The notes beneath the pieces are model-generated. The model ran no database searches. It saw nothing but the letters and a program-made list of their open reading frames with translations, and had not been told where the DNA came from. Below, one piece after another: positions 25,920 to 34,468 of a stretch of DNA of 57,540 bases. A program made the position numbers and the translations under genes. Source of the stretch: Hyphomicrobiales bacterium (lineage in GTDB: Bacteria > Pseudomonadota > Alphaproteobacteria > Rhizobiales > Methyloligellaceae); contig QIGN01000172.1 in NCBI GenBank assembly GCA_003228955.1, positions 1-57,540 of the forward strand, written 5' to 3'. The stretch's first letter is position 1. The number at the start of each line of letters is the position of its first letter.

Positions 25920-26390
25920 TTAAACATCTGTTTCAGGAGCCGGGCCCTGTAGAACCGCGTCGACCCGGTCCTTGAAATGCCGGGTGAGTTCTTCCAATCG
26001 CCGTCCCTTCCCTTTTTCGTTATGAGAAAAAAAGAGGTCCGGCCGGTCATGCAGGAAATTCCATACGGCAACGGGAACGCTGTAGGTTGTCTGGAGGTAT
26101 TGCATGAACAATGTGCCAACGCCTGGCGGCGTCTGTAACAGGCCTTTTGACATCAGACCCGAGAACAGCCCATCCTCGTAGAGAGCGACGGCCGTACGCT
26201 TTTCAGACAAATAAAGAAATTCGATGAAATGCCTTTCTTCATCCTCCAGTCTTGGCCATAAATTTTCCAGATTTTCCGCTATTTGTTCGCCGTTTTGTTC
26301 AGAAGCGGACTTCCGCGCGAGTTGCTCCGCCGCAGTCAGATATTTCTCCAATGTTGCGTCGTCCCACAGAGACTTTCGTTTTTTACTCAT
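25920..26390 (-). CDS. Unknown small protein paired with the DprA-like gene
   Basis: 156 aa, soluble, with an N-terminal charged helix (residues 5-45) and then a compact region whose spacing recalls a winged helix (FIEFLYLSEKRTAVALYEDG, LMSKGLLQTPPG, YSVPVAVWNFL). That part faintly resembles SieB-like C-terminal wings, but I would not assign the family. Its stop is 27 bases before the DprA-like start, so the two are one operon, the only genes at this end of the island. It lacks a signal peptide and membrane segments. Confidence 0.6.
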   Translation of the reverse strand: MSKKRKSLWDDATLEKYLTAAEQLARKSASEQNGEQIAENLENLWPRLEDEERHFIEFLYLSEKRTAVALYEDGLFSGLMSKGLLQTPPGVGTLFMQYLQTTYSVPVAVWNFLHDRPDLFFSHNEKGKGRRLEELTRHFKDRVDAVLQGPAPETDV

Positions 26391-26530
26391 TATTGTTCAC
26401 GGTTTTTCTTCACAAACATCTCCCAATTCGAACGGTTCACTATAGTTGATTTGAGCCGGTTTCGAAATGAGCAGAACGGTTTCAGAAAATCTTGAGTCCA
26501 AAAGGATTGTGGGTTCTATGGAGAATAGAT

Positions 26531-26635
26531 ATCGCCCGGACCAAAGTCACTGACGCTCAGTATGAACGCAATGCCCACCGCTATCAACAGTGTCCGTCAT
26601 CAGCGCCCACTGGACCAATTGAGGCGTTTGAATAG
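26531..26635 (+). pseudogene. Remnant of an IS5-type transposase N terminus
   Basis: The frame from 26531 reads IARTKVTDAQYERNAHRYQQ before drifting and stopping at TAG 26633-26635. IS5-family transposases commonly start ARxxLTDxQYERI(A)xLLP, so this looks like a decayed 5' piece. No inverted repeats or transposase core are present. The match is from memory. Confidence 0.4.
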
Positions 26636-26676
26636 GCGAGTGTTTTTGGCTCATCGTCACCATTCAGGAGTGAAGG

Positions 26677-26841
26677 ATGAGACAGAAATCGGATCAGCAT
26701 CGGGGCGCTGCGGAATGCACCGGTGCGGGCCCACGGCCTGAGGTCATTTTCGGGGGGCAGATCAGCAGGTCACAGTCGAAAATACGGCGGGCAAAAATAC
26801 GAGGAAACAAAAAAACACGAAAAACCCTACTCATAACCTGA
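26677..26841 (+). CDS. Doubtful small ORF spanning the island-end repeat
   Basis: 54 codons from ATG 26677, with a strong ribosome site (AGGAGTGAAGG) directly before it. It contains PRPEVIFGGQ, encoded in the same phase as the left-end repeat, then a very basic tail (KIRRAKIRGNKKTRKT), and stops inside the tRNA remnant. It may be the truncated start of a gene cut by the integration event rather than a functional peptide. Confidence 0.3.
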   Translation: MRQKSDQHRGAAECTGAGPRPEVIFGGQISRSQSKIRRAKIRGNKKTRKTLLIT

Positions 26842-26874
26842 TGGCCGCAGGTTCAAATCCTGCCCCCGCAACCA
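26830..26874 (+). repeat. 3' fragment of tRNA-fMet (probable attachment-site copy)
   Basis: 45 bases match 10516-10560 at 41 positions, beginning in the anticodon loop (CTCAT) and ending in CCA. The 5' half is missing: upstream sequence cannot form the anticodon, D or acceptor stems. Two of the differences are a compensatory T-A to C-G change in the T-stem, so the copy came from a functional tRNA variant rather than drifting at random. Confidence 0.85.
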
Positions 26875-26953
26875 CCGCTCAAGTCACTTGGCTGTTCGAG
26901 GGTCCATGAAGGGCGGGAGAGCCCGCGCAATCGTCAGGCCTTGCCGCCCGGCC

Positions 26954-27769
26954 TCAGGTAATCCGGCTGCGAACGGTGGCCGAAACGAATTCGCTGATGA
27001 CCACCACAACCATGATAAGCGCCAGCATCAGCGAGACCTGACTCCAGGCAAACTGGTTGATGGACGAGTAGAGCTCGATGCCGATCCCGCCGGCGCCGAC
27101 GAAACCGAGCACCGTCGACTCCCGGATATTGATGTCCCATCGATAGACCACGGTGCCGTAGACCACCGGCAACACTTGCGGCAGAACACCCATCAGCAGG
27201 ACCTGCAGGCGCGAGGCGCCCGTCGCCTCGATGGCCTCGACGGGGCCATTGTCGATTTCCTCGATGGCCTCGGCGATGAGTTTGGCGACAAAACCGATGG
27301 AGCGGAACGCGATGGCCCATATGCCCGCGACCGGGCCGGGGCCGAAAATGGCGACGAATATAAGCGCCCACACAATCGTGTTGATGGAGCGTGTCGAGAC
27401 CAGAATGAATTTCCCGAACAGCCAGGCAGCAACATTGGGCGTGGTGTTGCGCGCGGCGAGAAAGGCGACGGGGAAGGCGATGAAGAAGGTCACGATGGTG
27501 CCGAGCGTCGCGATATGGATGGTTTCGATCAGCGGGTTCAGCACCGCATCGGTATAAGTCCAGTCCGGCGGGAACATCCGCCTGGCCAGGTCCATGAACT
27601 GCTCGTCGGCATCCAGAAAATAAATCCACGGGATGTCGAGATTGCGGACTGACCAGACGGCCACGAACACCACGCCGGCATACCATGCCCATTTGACGGC
27701 GCTCTGGCCGGGCGTGTATTTGCGCCAGACTTGCGGATAGCGGTCCCTGAGGGCGCCGGGCGCACTCAT
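26954..27769 (-). CDS. Phosphonate-type ABC transporter permease (PhnE-like, second system)
   Basis: 271 aa with about six membrane helices. The permease loop is EAIEATGASRLQVLLMGVLP, followed by NIRESTVLGFVGAGGIG. It is the last gene of the phnD-phnC-phnE-phnE cluster on the minus strand and starts inside the end of the preceding permease gene (4-base overlap). It lies just outside the tRNA remnant, so this transporter is not part of the proposed island. Confidence 0.85.
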   Translation of the reverse strand: MSAPGALRDRYPQVWRKYTPGQSAVKWAWYAGVVFVAVWSVRNLDIPWIYFLDADEQFMDLARRMFPPDWTYTDAVLNPLIETIHIATLGTIVTFFIAFPVAFLAARNTTPNVAAWLFGKFILVSTRSINTIVWALIFVAIFGPGPVAGIWAIAFRSIGFVAKLIAEAIEEIDNGPVEAIEATGASRLQVLLMGVLPQVLPVVYGTVVYRWDINIRESTVLGFVGAGGIGIELYSSINQFAWSQVSLMLALIMVVVVISEFVSATVRSRIT

Positions 27770-28572
27770 CTCAGTTTGCCCCGCGCCCAGCTGCTGAAGA
27801 ATTCGCCGATGAACACCAGGGCGATAATGACAAGCAGGATCGCCAGGGAAAAATCATAGTCATAGCGCGAGAAGGACGCCGAAAGGGTCTGGCCGATGCC
27901 GCCGGCGCCGACGATACCGACAATGGTGGATTGGCGTATGTTGGCGTCGAGCCGGTAGATCGACACGCCGAGATAGCGCGGCAGAATTTGCGGAACGACG
28001 CCGTAGAGGAGCATCTTGGCAAACCCCGCTCCGGTTGCCCGGATGGCCTCGACCTGACCGGGGCTCATATTCTCGATATCCTCGGCGAGCATTTTAGCGA
28101 TAAAGGTGATGGAGGAGACAATCAGGGTCAGAACCCCGGCCAGCGGTCCAAAGCCGAATATCTTTACGAAAATGATTGCGACGATGACTTCGTGCAGGGT
28201 CCGCATGACAACGATGATGCCCCGCGCCACAAGATAGACCGGCATCGGCACCAGGTTGCGCGCGGCGCACAGGCCAAGCGGGACAGCCAGAATCATGCCG
28301 GCGAAGGTTGCCGCGAGCGCCATCTCCAGGCTCTCGGTGACGCCTCTGCTCAACAGCTCCCAGCGGGAGAAATCCGGCGGGAACATCCGTGTAACAATAT
28401 CGCCTGCCCGCGGCAGACCCTTCGAAACCCGCTCCCAGTCCACTTCCAGGGAGCCCAGGGACCAGACCAGATAGGCCAGCCCCAGCACCAGCAGGGTATG
28501 CCGGAGCCAGGTGGCCTCGATCATGGGTGGGCGGCTCCATTTGGCGGTGGGCGCTGGCGTTGCGGAGCTCAT
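27766..28572 (-). CDS. Phosphonate-type ABC transporter permease (PhnE-like, second system)
   Basis: 268 aa. The PhnE loop [20 protein letters not shown] and [17 protein letters not shown] are present, with about six membrane helices. Overlaps of 4 bases with phnC upstream and with the second permease downstream show tight translational coupling. The periplasmic loop [11 protein letters not shown] near residue 64 matches FPPDWTYTDAV in its partner, as expected for two arms of one channel. Confidence 0.85.
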   Translation of the reverse strand: MSSATPAPTAKWSRPPMIEATWLRHTLLVLGLAYLVWSLGSLEVDWERVSKGLPRAGDIVTRMFPPDFSRWELLSRGVTESLEMALAATFAGMILAVPLGLCAARNLVPMPVYLVARGIIVVMRTLHEVIVAIIFVKIFGFGPLAGVLTLIVSSITFIAKMLAEDIENMSPGQVEAIRATGAGFAKMLLYGVVPQILPRYLGVSIYRLDANIRQSTIVGIVGAGGIGQTLSASFSRYDYDFSLAILLVIIALVFIGEFFSSWARGKLR

Positions 28573-29348
28573 GAAGCCGCCGCCGTCACGGGCGCCGCCT
28601 CGGTGCTCCAGTCTTCCTCGCCATAAATGTCGGTCAAAACCTTTTCGGTCAGTTGCCCCGGCTTGCCATCGAATACGATCCTGCCCTCCTGCATTCCAAT
28701 TACCCGGGTGGCGAAGGTCTTGGCCAGCTGAACGTCATGGATATTGATGAGGGTCGGCGTTTTCTGCTCCCGGGCAAGTTCAACCAGAATCCGCATCACC
28801 TGGCGCGAGGTCTTGGGATCGAGGCTGGCGGTCGGTTCGTCGACCAGCAGCAGATCGGGGCTCTGGATGAGGGCGCGGGCGATCCCGACGCGCTGGCGCT
28901 GGCCGCCGGATAGCGAGTCGGCGCGCGTATTGTGGTAGCCCTCGAGCCCCACCCGCTCAAGCAGCGAGAAAGCGGCCGCAACGTCGGCGGGCGGGTAGTT
29001 GCGGCGGAAGGCCCGCCAGAAACTGACATAGCCCAGACGGCCCGACAGGATATTCTCCATCACGGTCAGGCGCTCGACCAGATTATATTCCTGGAAAATC
29101 ATGCCGATATGGCGCCGCGCCCTGCGCAGATCGCGGCTGCCCAGTTTGGTCAGGTTTTCACCGTTCAGCTCGACGCTGCCGGAGGTCGGCTCCACGAGCC
29201 TGTTGATGCACCTGATAAGCGTGCTTTTGCCCGCGCCCGACGGACCGATGATGGCGACCACCTGGGGCTCATCAACGGTAATTGACACATTGCGGAGCGC
29301 CGCCGTTCCCGTGTCATAGGTTTTGGTGAGCTCACTGATGGCAAGCAT
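28569..29348 (-). CDS. Phosphonate-type ABC transporter ATPase (PhnC-like, second system)
   Basis: 259 aa. Walker [10 protein letters not shown], signature [15 protein letters not shown] and Walker [13 protein letters not shown], with the PhnC-specific region [16 protein letters not shown]. It energises the two permeases encoded downstream. A 148-base gap with two hairpins separates it from the binding-protein gene. Confidence 0.88.
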   Translation of the reverse strand: MLAISELTKTYDTGTAALRNVSITVDEPQVVAIIGPSGAGKSTLIRCINRLVEPTSGSVELNGENLTKLGSRDLRRARRHIGMIFQEYNLVERLTVMENILSGRLGYVSFWRAFRRNYPPADVAAAFSLLERVGLEGYHNTRADSLSGGQRQRVGIARALIQSPDLLLVDEPTASLDPKTSRQVMRILVELAREQKTPTLINIHDVQLAKTFATRVIGMQEGRIVFDGKPGQLTEKVLTDIYGEEDWSTEAAPVTAAAS

Positions 29349-29399
29349 ACAACCCCCTCAAATAGCGTAGCGGTAGGGAAACGAAAACTTTCCCCCGCG

Positions 29400-29466
29400 C
29401 CGGAGCCGGCGACTGCTCCGGTTCGCCGTTTGCGGCCCAGAAAGAACGGAGAGCGGGAATTCCCGC
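29400..29466 (-). other. Two hairpins between the binding-protein and ATPase genes (second system)
   Basis: CCGGAGC (29400-29406) pairs with GCTCCGG (29415-29421), and GCGGGAATTCCCGC (29453-29466) is a perfect palindrome. They sit directly after the binding-protein gene, the same place as the hairpin at 14454 in the other system, and may set the ratio of binding protein to transporter. Confidence 0.45.
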
Positions 29467-29496
29467 ACTCCGCCGGAACGGTGTCGCGTTGCCGGC

Positions 29497-30534
29497 CTAA
29501 CTCTTCTTTTTCTTCTTTTTCTTTTTGATCTTCAGGCCGCGCATGGCTTCGTCGGTATAGAGGGTTCCATTGACCTTCTGGATGGCGCGCACATCCACCC
29601 ACTGTTCCTTGTAGGTGATCCCGATGAACTGGTCCGACTTGCGGCCGAATTCCTTGAGAAGATCGGTCCCCTTCCAGTCGAAGGTCAGGAACGCCTCACG
29701 CACCTTCTTCTGCAGATCAGGGTGCAGATTATAGGCATAGCCGTAGGAGGTCGTCGGGAAGGGCTTGGATTCCCAGATAATGCGCAGCTTGCTCCGGTCG
29801 ACGACGCCCTTCTCCGCCATGCGGTCGAGCACGCTCGAAGCAACGGGCGCGGCGTCATAGTCCCCGTTCGCGACGCCCATGATCGAGTTGTCGTGCTTGC
29901 CGGAATAGGTGACCTTGTAATCCACGCCGGGAACGACGCCCATCGACTTGAACAGGGCCCGCGGCGCCTGGTTGCCGGAATTGGACGACGGGGTTACATG
30001 CGCGACGCGCTTACCCTTGAGGTCGGCCACCTTCATTATGCCGCTGTCCTTCTGGGTAATGAGCTGGAGTTTGTAGCCGAAGCGTCCGTTCGATTTGGCC
30101 ATCATGGCGATGGGTACATAGCCGGCCAGATTGACGCCGAACACGGTCGGTCCGGTCGAAATGCCGGCGACATGCAGCCGGCCCGAGCGCAGGGCCTCGA
30201 CTTGCGATGCATACGAATCGGCCCCGTACCATTTGACCTTCTTGCCGGTCTTTTTGCCGAGATAAGCCATGAATTCGGTGAACACGTTTTCGTAGACCGA
30301 CGGGTCCTCGACCGGTGTGTAGGAGAAAATAAGCGTGTCCGGGTTGAGCCATTTGGACGGATCGGTTGGCGTGTCGGCGACCAGATCGCCATCATTGTCG
30401 CAAAAGCGTTTGTCGAGATCGCCGCGGTTTTTGCAGGCGGCCTCCTGGCCAGCGGCGGGAACCGCGAATGCCATGGCGCCGGCCAGGAAGATACTGGCGA
30501 ACCGGAACCGGTGCATTCTTACAGATAAACTCAT
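29497..30534 (-). CDS. Phosphonate/phosphate-ester-type substrate-binding protein (PhnD-like, second system)
   Basis: 345 aa with signal peptide (cleavage near AAGQEA). An acidic loop follows, CDNDGDLVADTPTD, resembling a calcium-binding D-x-D-x-D pattern, then a PhnD fold: LIFSYTPVEDPSVYENVF, ALRSGRLHVAGISTG, DLKGKRVAHVTPSSNSGN and YSGKHDNSIMGVANGDYDA. The SSNSG and SGKH segments correspond to the phosphonate-holding loops of PhnD. The C terminus is a run of eight lysines and a serine (KIKKKKKKKKS). GGGAGG precedes ATG. It heads the second transporter cluster. Confidence 0.85.
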   Translation of the reverse strand: MSLSVRMHRFRFASIFLAGAMAFAVPAAGQEAACKNRGDLDKRFCDNDGDLVADTPTDPSKWLNPDTLIFSYTPVEDPSVYENVFTEFMAYLGKKTGKKVKWYGADSYASQVEALRSGRLHVAGISTGPTVFGVNLAGYVPIAMMAKSNGRFGYKLQLITQKDSGIMKVADLKGKRVAHVTPSSNSGNQAPRALFKSMGVVPGVDYKVTYSGKHDNSIMGVANGDYDAAPVASSVLDRMAEKGVVDRSKLRIIWESKPFPTTSYGYAYNLHPDLQKKVREAFLTFDWKGTDLLKEFGRKSDQFIGITYKEQWVDVRAIQKVNGTLYTDEAMRGLKIKKKKKKKKS

Positions 30535-30665
30535 AGTTTCCTCCCTGTCGTTTGTTACTTGTTCGCGGCGGTGAATATGGGCGCAAGGCCGCCATTTTCT
30601 CTATACCCGCCCGGATCAGACGGGTCCAATACTGCAAATCTATGATACATATTTGTTGTGCTGTT

Positions 30666-30684
30666 GACGACGTAATTTGTCGTC
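30666..30684. promoter_or_regulatory. Inverted repeat between HAD phosphatase and phnD-like gene, candidate operator
   Basis: GACGAC-GTAATTT-GTCGTC is a perfect 6-7-6 inverted repeat that ends at the HAD stop codon, 132 bases before the phnD-like start. No PHO box (CTGTCAT repeat) was seen here. Confidence 0.35.
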
Positions 30685-31491
30685 CTAGCGGACATCAAGC
30701 AGGGCTCTGGCGAGCTCGGCAAATCCGGCGCCGGACGGCGCGGTTGTGATATAGGCGGGCTCCGTCTCCAGAGCATCGCGGAATTCCATCAGGTTGGCGA
30801 CGCCGACCGCGTTCTCGAAAAATTCGAACATCGGCGCGTCGTTGGGCGAATCGCCGGCAAAAACAATTGCCGGGTTGTCCTTTTGCGGATCGATGGCAAA
30901 CTCCCGGGCGAGGAAGGTTCTGGTCATTGTCACCTTGTCGTAACCGCCGAACCAGCCATTGACATGAATTGAGCTGACCTTGGCGCGCGCGCCCGCCTCC
31001 TCGAACAACTCCACGATGCGCGCGACTTCGCCGGGTCCAAGCGGCGGTACGTCCTCGCGGTAATCGATTGCCAGATCGGCGACGCGGCAAAACTGGTCGC
31101 TGGATATCCCGGCCCCGGGAACCTCGGCGAGAATGCGCGCGCCCAGTTCCTCCAGGCGAAGCCGGTTCGCGGCCCGCGTGGCGCTGTCTACCGCATAGTG
31201 GGAGATCATGCGCCGCGCCGCGTGGTCGTAACGGAAATAGAACGCTCCATTCTCGCCGATGACGCCCTCGACCGGCCACATCCGCGCAATATGGTCGCAC
31301 CAGCCCGCCGGCCGGCCCGTGACGGGCACGGTCAACAGGCCCGCCTTCTGCAAGTCTTCAAGGGCTCCGTAGGCCTGCGCGGTGAGACGTCCTTCGGTGG
31401 TCAGGGTCTCGTCGATGTCGAACAGCACAAACCGGACCCCGCGCCGGGTTTGGGCGGGGAACTCGCTCAGGGGTCTCATCCTGGTTGACAT
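30685..31491 (-). CDS. HAD-superfamily IIB phosphatase (mannosylphosphoglycerate/sucrose-phosphatase-like)
   Basis: 268 aa from ATG 31491 (the frame is open further up, into glpD). HAD motif I is VLFDIDETLT (Asp25, Asp27), motif II is VPVTGRPAGW, and motif IV is FAGDSPNDAPMFEFF. The large cap between them is of the Cof/MPGP type. Enzymes of this group release phosphate from sugar or glycerate phosphates. It is the first gene on the strand of the phnD-C-E-E cluster and is divergent from glpD, so it probably handles an imported phosphorylated compound. Confidence 0.78.
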   Translation of the reverse strand: MSTRMRPLSEFPAQTRRGVRFVLFDIDETLTTEGRLTAQAYGALEDLQKAGLLTVPVTGRPAGWCDHIARMWPVEGVIGENGAFYFRYDHAARRMISHYAVDSATRAANRLRLEELGARILAEVPGAGISSDQFCRVADLAIDYREDVPPLGPGEVARIVELFEEAGARAKVSSIHVNGWFGGYDKVTMTRTFLAREFAIDPQKDNPAIVFAGDSPNDAPMFEFFENAVGVANLMEFRDALETEPAYITTAPSGAGFAELARALLDVR

Positions 31492-31577
31492 CGAATTGTC
31501 GTCCTGCGTTAACGTTCGCCTTGCGGCCCGGCAATTTGCATCAAAGGCGTGGCGGCGGCAAATCCAGCAAGGGTGAC

Positions 31578-33074
31578 GTGCGGGACCAGACATACGATAT
31601 CCTTGTCATTGGCGGAGGGATCAATGGCGCGATGGTGGCGCGCGACGCCGCCGGGCGCGGTCTGTCCGTTGCGCTGGCGGAAAAGGGTGACCTGGCCAGC
31701 GGCACGTCCTCGGCTTCCAGCAAACTGATCCACGGGGGCCTGCGCTACCTTGAGCATTACGATTTTTCCCTGGTGCGCGAATCGCTGCGCGAGCGGGAGA
31801 TTCTGCTGCGCAACGCGCGCCACATTATCCGGCCCATGCGTTTTATCCTGCCCCATGTGAAAGGCAGCCGGCCGGTCTGGCTGGTGCGGATCGGCCTGTG
31901 GCTCTACGACCATCTCAGCGGCAGCAACACACAGCCGCGCAGCGCCGTGGTGGACTTGACCACCGGGCCTTATGCGCAGGGATTGAAAGGGGAGATCAAA
32001 CGCGGCTTCGCCTATTCCGACTGCTGGGCGGACGATGCCCGCCTTGTGGTCCTGGCCGCGCGTGACGCGGCGCGCATGGGCGCTGAGGTCATGCCCCGGA
32101 CACGCTGCATCGAAGCCAAGCGCGAAGGGGGGTTCTGGCGCGCGACACTCGCTCGCGGCGATGGCTCCACGTTCGAAATCGCCTCCCGGGCACTGGTCAA
32201 TGCGGCCGGCCCCTGGGCCCATGACGTCCTGACCGGCGTCGCCGGCGGGGTCTCAAAGGCGCATCTGCGCCTGATAAAGGGCAGCCATATTGTCGTCCCC
32301 CGGCTCCACGAGGGCGACCACGCTCTCCTGCTCCAGAACGATGACGGCCGCATTGTCTTTGTCATACCCTTTGAGGAGCAATATTCCCTGATCGGAACAA
32401 CCGAGATTGTGCATGAGGGCGCGCCGGGCCCGGTCGCAATCGATGCGGCGGAAACCGCGTATCTCTGCGATGCGGTCAACCGGTATTTCAAAACGCGGAT
32501 CAAGCCTGCCAATACGGTGTGGAGCTTTGCCGGCCTCCGGCCGCTGCTGGATGACGGGCATGGCGACCCCGCGTCGATCACGCGCGGTTACGTGCTTGAG
32601 ATTGACCGGCCGGGCGGGCGGGCGCCGCTGATCACCATCTTCGGCGGCAAGCTGACCACCGCGCGGCAGATCGCCGAGCGTGTCGTCAATGCCCTGGTTC
32701 CGGCTTTCCCCGATCTTGGGGGAACATGGAGCGAGGAGGGGCCTTTGCCCGGTGGCGAGATCGTGGATTTCGAAGAATTCCTCGGTGATCTGAGGCGCGA
32801 ATTTCGCGGCTTCGACGCCGGCTTCGTCCGCGCGCTGGCGCGCCGCCATGGAACGTCCGTGCGCGAAATCCTCGGCAGTGCTGAATCGGAAAAAGACCTG
32901 GGACCCCATTTCGGCGGCAGCCTCTATGGCGCCGAAGTCGATTGGCTGGTGGATGAGGAATGGGCCCGCGATACAGAAGATGTGCTGTGGCGGCGCACGA
33001 AATGCGGCCTCAAGGTGGACCCGGCCGGTGAGCGCGCGCTGGCCCGCTACATGGCGAAAAGGAGTGCCGGGTAG
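31578..33074 (+). CDS. glpD: Aerobic glycerol-3-phosphate dehydrogenase
   Basis: 498 aa from GTG 31578, with AAGGG just before it. The FAD-binding start is YDILVIGGGINGAMVARDAAG, followed by GTSSASSKLIHGGLRYLEHY. The middle SFAGLRPLLDD and IFGGKLTTARQIAE are GlpD hallmarks, and the C-terminal DAO_C domain is complete. It oxidises sn-glycerol-3-phosphate to dihydroxyacetone phosphate at the membrane and feeds quinone. Being divergent (86 bases) from the HAD/PhnDCEE cluster, it suggests that the cluster imports a glycerol-phosphate-like compound. A decayed copy of its 3' end lies at 36462. Confidence 0.92.
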   Translation: MRDQTYDILVIGGGINGAMVARDAAGRGLSVALAEKGDLASGTSSASSKLIHGGLRYLEHYDFSLVRESLREREILLRNARHIIRPMRFILPHVKGSRPVWLVRIGLWLYDHLSGSNTQPRSAVVDLTTGPYAQGLKGEIKRGFAYSDCWADDARLVVLAARDAARMGAEVMPRTRCIEAKREGGFWRATLARGDGSTFEIASRALVNAAGPWAHDVLTGVAGGVSKAHLRLIKGSHIVVPRLHEGDHALLLQNDDGRIVFVIPFEEQYSLIGTTEIVHEGAPGPVAIDAAETAYLCDAVNRYFKTRIKPANTVWSFAGLRPLLDDGHGDPASITRGYVLEIDRPGGRAPLITIFGGKLTTARQIAERVVNALVPAFPDLGGTWSEEGPLPGGEIVDFEEFLGDLRREFRGFDAGFVRALARRHGTSVREILGSAESEKDLGPHFGGSLYGAEVDWLVDEEWARDTEDVLWRRTKCGLKVDPAGERALARYMAKRSAG

Positions 33075-33118
33075 CCGTGCCGCCGCATCCGTTCAGCGGG
33101 CCGCTCCAGTGCGGGGCA

Positions 33119-34468
33119 TTATCCTTCCAGCTCAAATGACGCTTTCAGACCGCCGAGTTCCGAGCGGTTCAGGGTAAGTTTTCCGCCATAGTGATCGAGC
33201 ACGTCGCTGACGATGGCGAGACCCAGACCCGCGCCCAGGGAGGAGCTGTCGAGCCGCTGGCCGCGACCGGTCACCTCCTTGCGACGGGCGCCGGCGATCC
33301 CCGGGCCATCGTCCTCCACGTCGAAGCGTATCTTCGGCGCGCGCCGCGAGGCCCGCAGGCGGACTTTTCCCTTGGCGTGCCGCACCGCGTTTTCGAGCAG
33401 GTTGCCGAGAATTTCATTGAGGTCGTCGCGTTCGGCGCGCACCGACAGGGCGGATTCAATATCGTCTTCAAACCTGATCCGGGTCCCCTCCGGTGTGCGT
33501 TTCAGGGTAGCGAAGAGCCCCTGGACAACCGGACTGACCTCTACAGCCGCGGATGTTCTTGTGTTTCTGATGCGCGAACGGGTCAGCTCGCGCTCGATGT
33601 GGCCGCGCATCAGCGTGGCGGTCCGCCTGATCTCATCGGCGATATCTCGCTCACCTTTGTCGCCCAGGCGTTTAGCGTCGGCCAGCAGCGCCGTCAGGGG
33701 CGTCTTGAAGCCATGGGCAAGATCCGCCGCCCGGTCGCGCGCGCGCTGCATGGCTTTGTCCTGGACATCGAGCAGGGCGTTGACCTCCTCGACCAGCGGC
33801 GCGATTTCCTGTGGGACATCGACATCGAGCCTGCCGGTTTCGCCGCCGCGAATGGCGCTCAGGCCGCGCTGGACCGCCGAGAGCGGCCTGAGCCCGACAC
33901 TGATCTGCACCCAGCCGGCCAGAATGAGGACACCCGCGAGCAGCAACAGCGAAAGCGTGACCTCCCCGGCAAATTTGGCTCTGAGGGCGGCAACGTCCGC
34001 GCGGTCAATTCCCACGGCGAGACGCAGGATCTTCTCGCCATTCGGGGTGTTGAAAACCAGACGGCGTTCGTGAGTGAGCAGACGGGCGCCGCGCGGTCCA
34101 GGGAGGTCATGCACATGGATGGCGCCGAGGCGCGGGGTATCTTCCGGCAAGGCCAGAGAGGTGTCCCAAAGCGAGCGCGAGCGCGTAAACTGGTTGGTTT
34201 TTTCATCGGCGATCTGCCAGTAGAGACCGCTGTAAACCTGCCCGAAGCGCGGGTCGGCAAGCCTTCCATCGAGGCGCGCGGCTCCGTTTTCGTCGAACAG
34301 CATCCGCGCCGCGATCTGATTGATATAGGTGTTGAGCTCGGACCCGATACGCCGCTCGACATGCCTTTCGAACAGCAGCACCAGACCGGTCCCCGCCAGC
34401 GCCAGCGCAAGAAATATGGCGCATGTCGCGGCGATCGTCAGCCGCAGCCGAAGTGATCGGATATTCAC
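33119..34468 (-). CDS. Sensor histidine kinase (PhoQ/QseC-like)
   Basis: 449 aa. Membrane segments at ~8-30 and ~170-190 flank a periplasmic sensor region. Then come HAMP, a dimerisation domain with the phospho-acceptor His in LAHGFKTPLTALL, and an ATPase domain (NLLENAVRHAKG, DVEDDGPGIAG, GAGLGLAIVSDVLDHYGG). It overlaps the response regulator by 4 bases. Its neighbours are PepSY proteins and a cytochrome b561, a context often seen with PhoPQ-like systems sensing envelope stress or metals. Confidence 0.9.
   Translation of the reverse strand: MNIRSLRLRLTIAATCAIFLALALAGTGLVLLFERHVERRIGSELNTYINQIAARMLFDENGAARLDGRLADPRFGQVYSGLYWQIADEKTNQFTRSRSLWDTSLALPEDTPRLGAIHVHDLPGPRGARLLTHERRLVFNTPNGEKILRLAVGIDRADVAALRAKFAGEVTLSLLLLAGVLILAGWVQISVGLRPLSAVQRGLSAIRGGETGRLDVDVPQEIAPLVEEVNALLDVQDKAMQRARDRAADLAHGFKTPLTALLADAKRLGDKGERDIADEIRRTATLMRGHIERELTRSRIRNTRTSAAVEVSPVVQGLFATLKRTPEGTRIRFEDDIESALSVRAERDDLNEILGNLLENAVRHAKGKVRLRASRRAPKIRFDVEDDGPGIAGARRKEVTGRGQRLDSSSLGAGLGLAIVSDVLDHYGGKLTLNRSELGGLKASFELEG

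Noticed and set aside
26830-26874. Second functional tRNA-fMet
   Set aside because: Only the anticodon loop, 3' anticodon strand, T-arm and 3' acceptor are present; the 5' half is missing.
30535-30690. PHO box upstream of the second phnD-like gene
   Set aside because: No pair of CTGTCAT-like half sites is present; only a GACGAC/GTCGTC inverted repeat was found.
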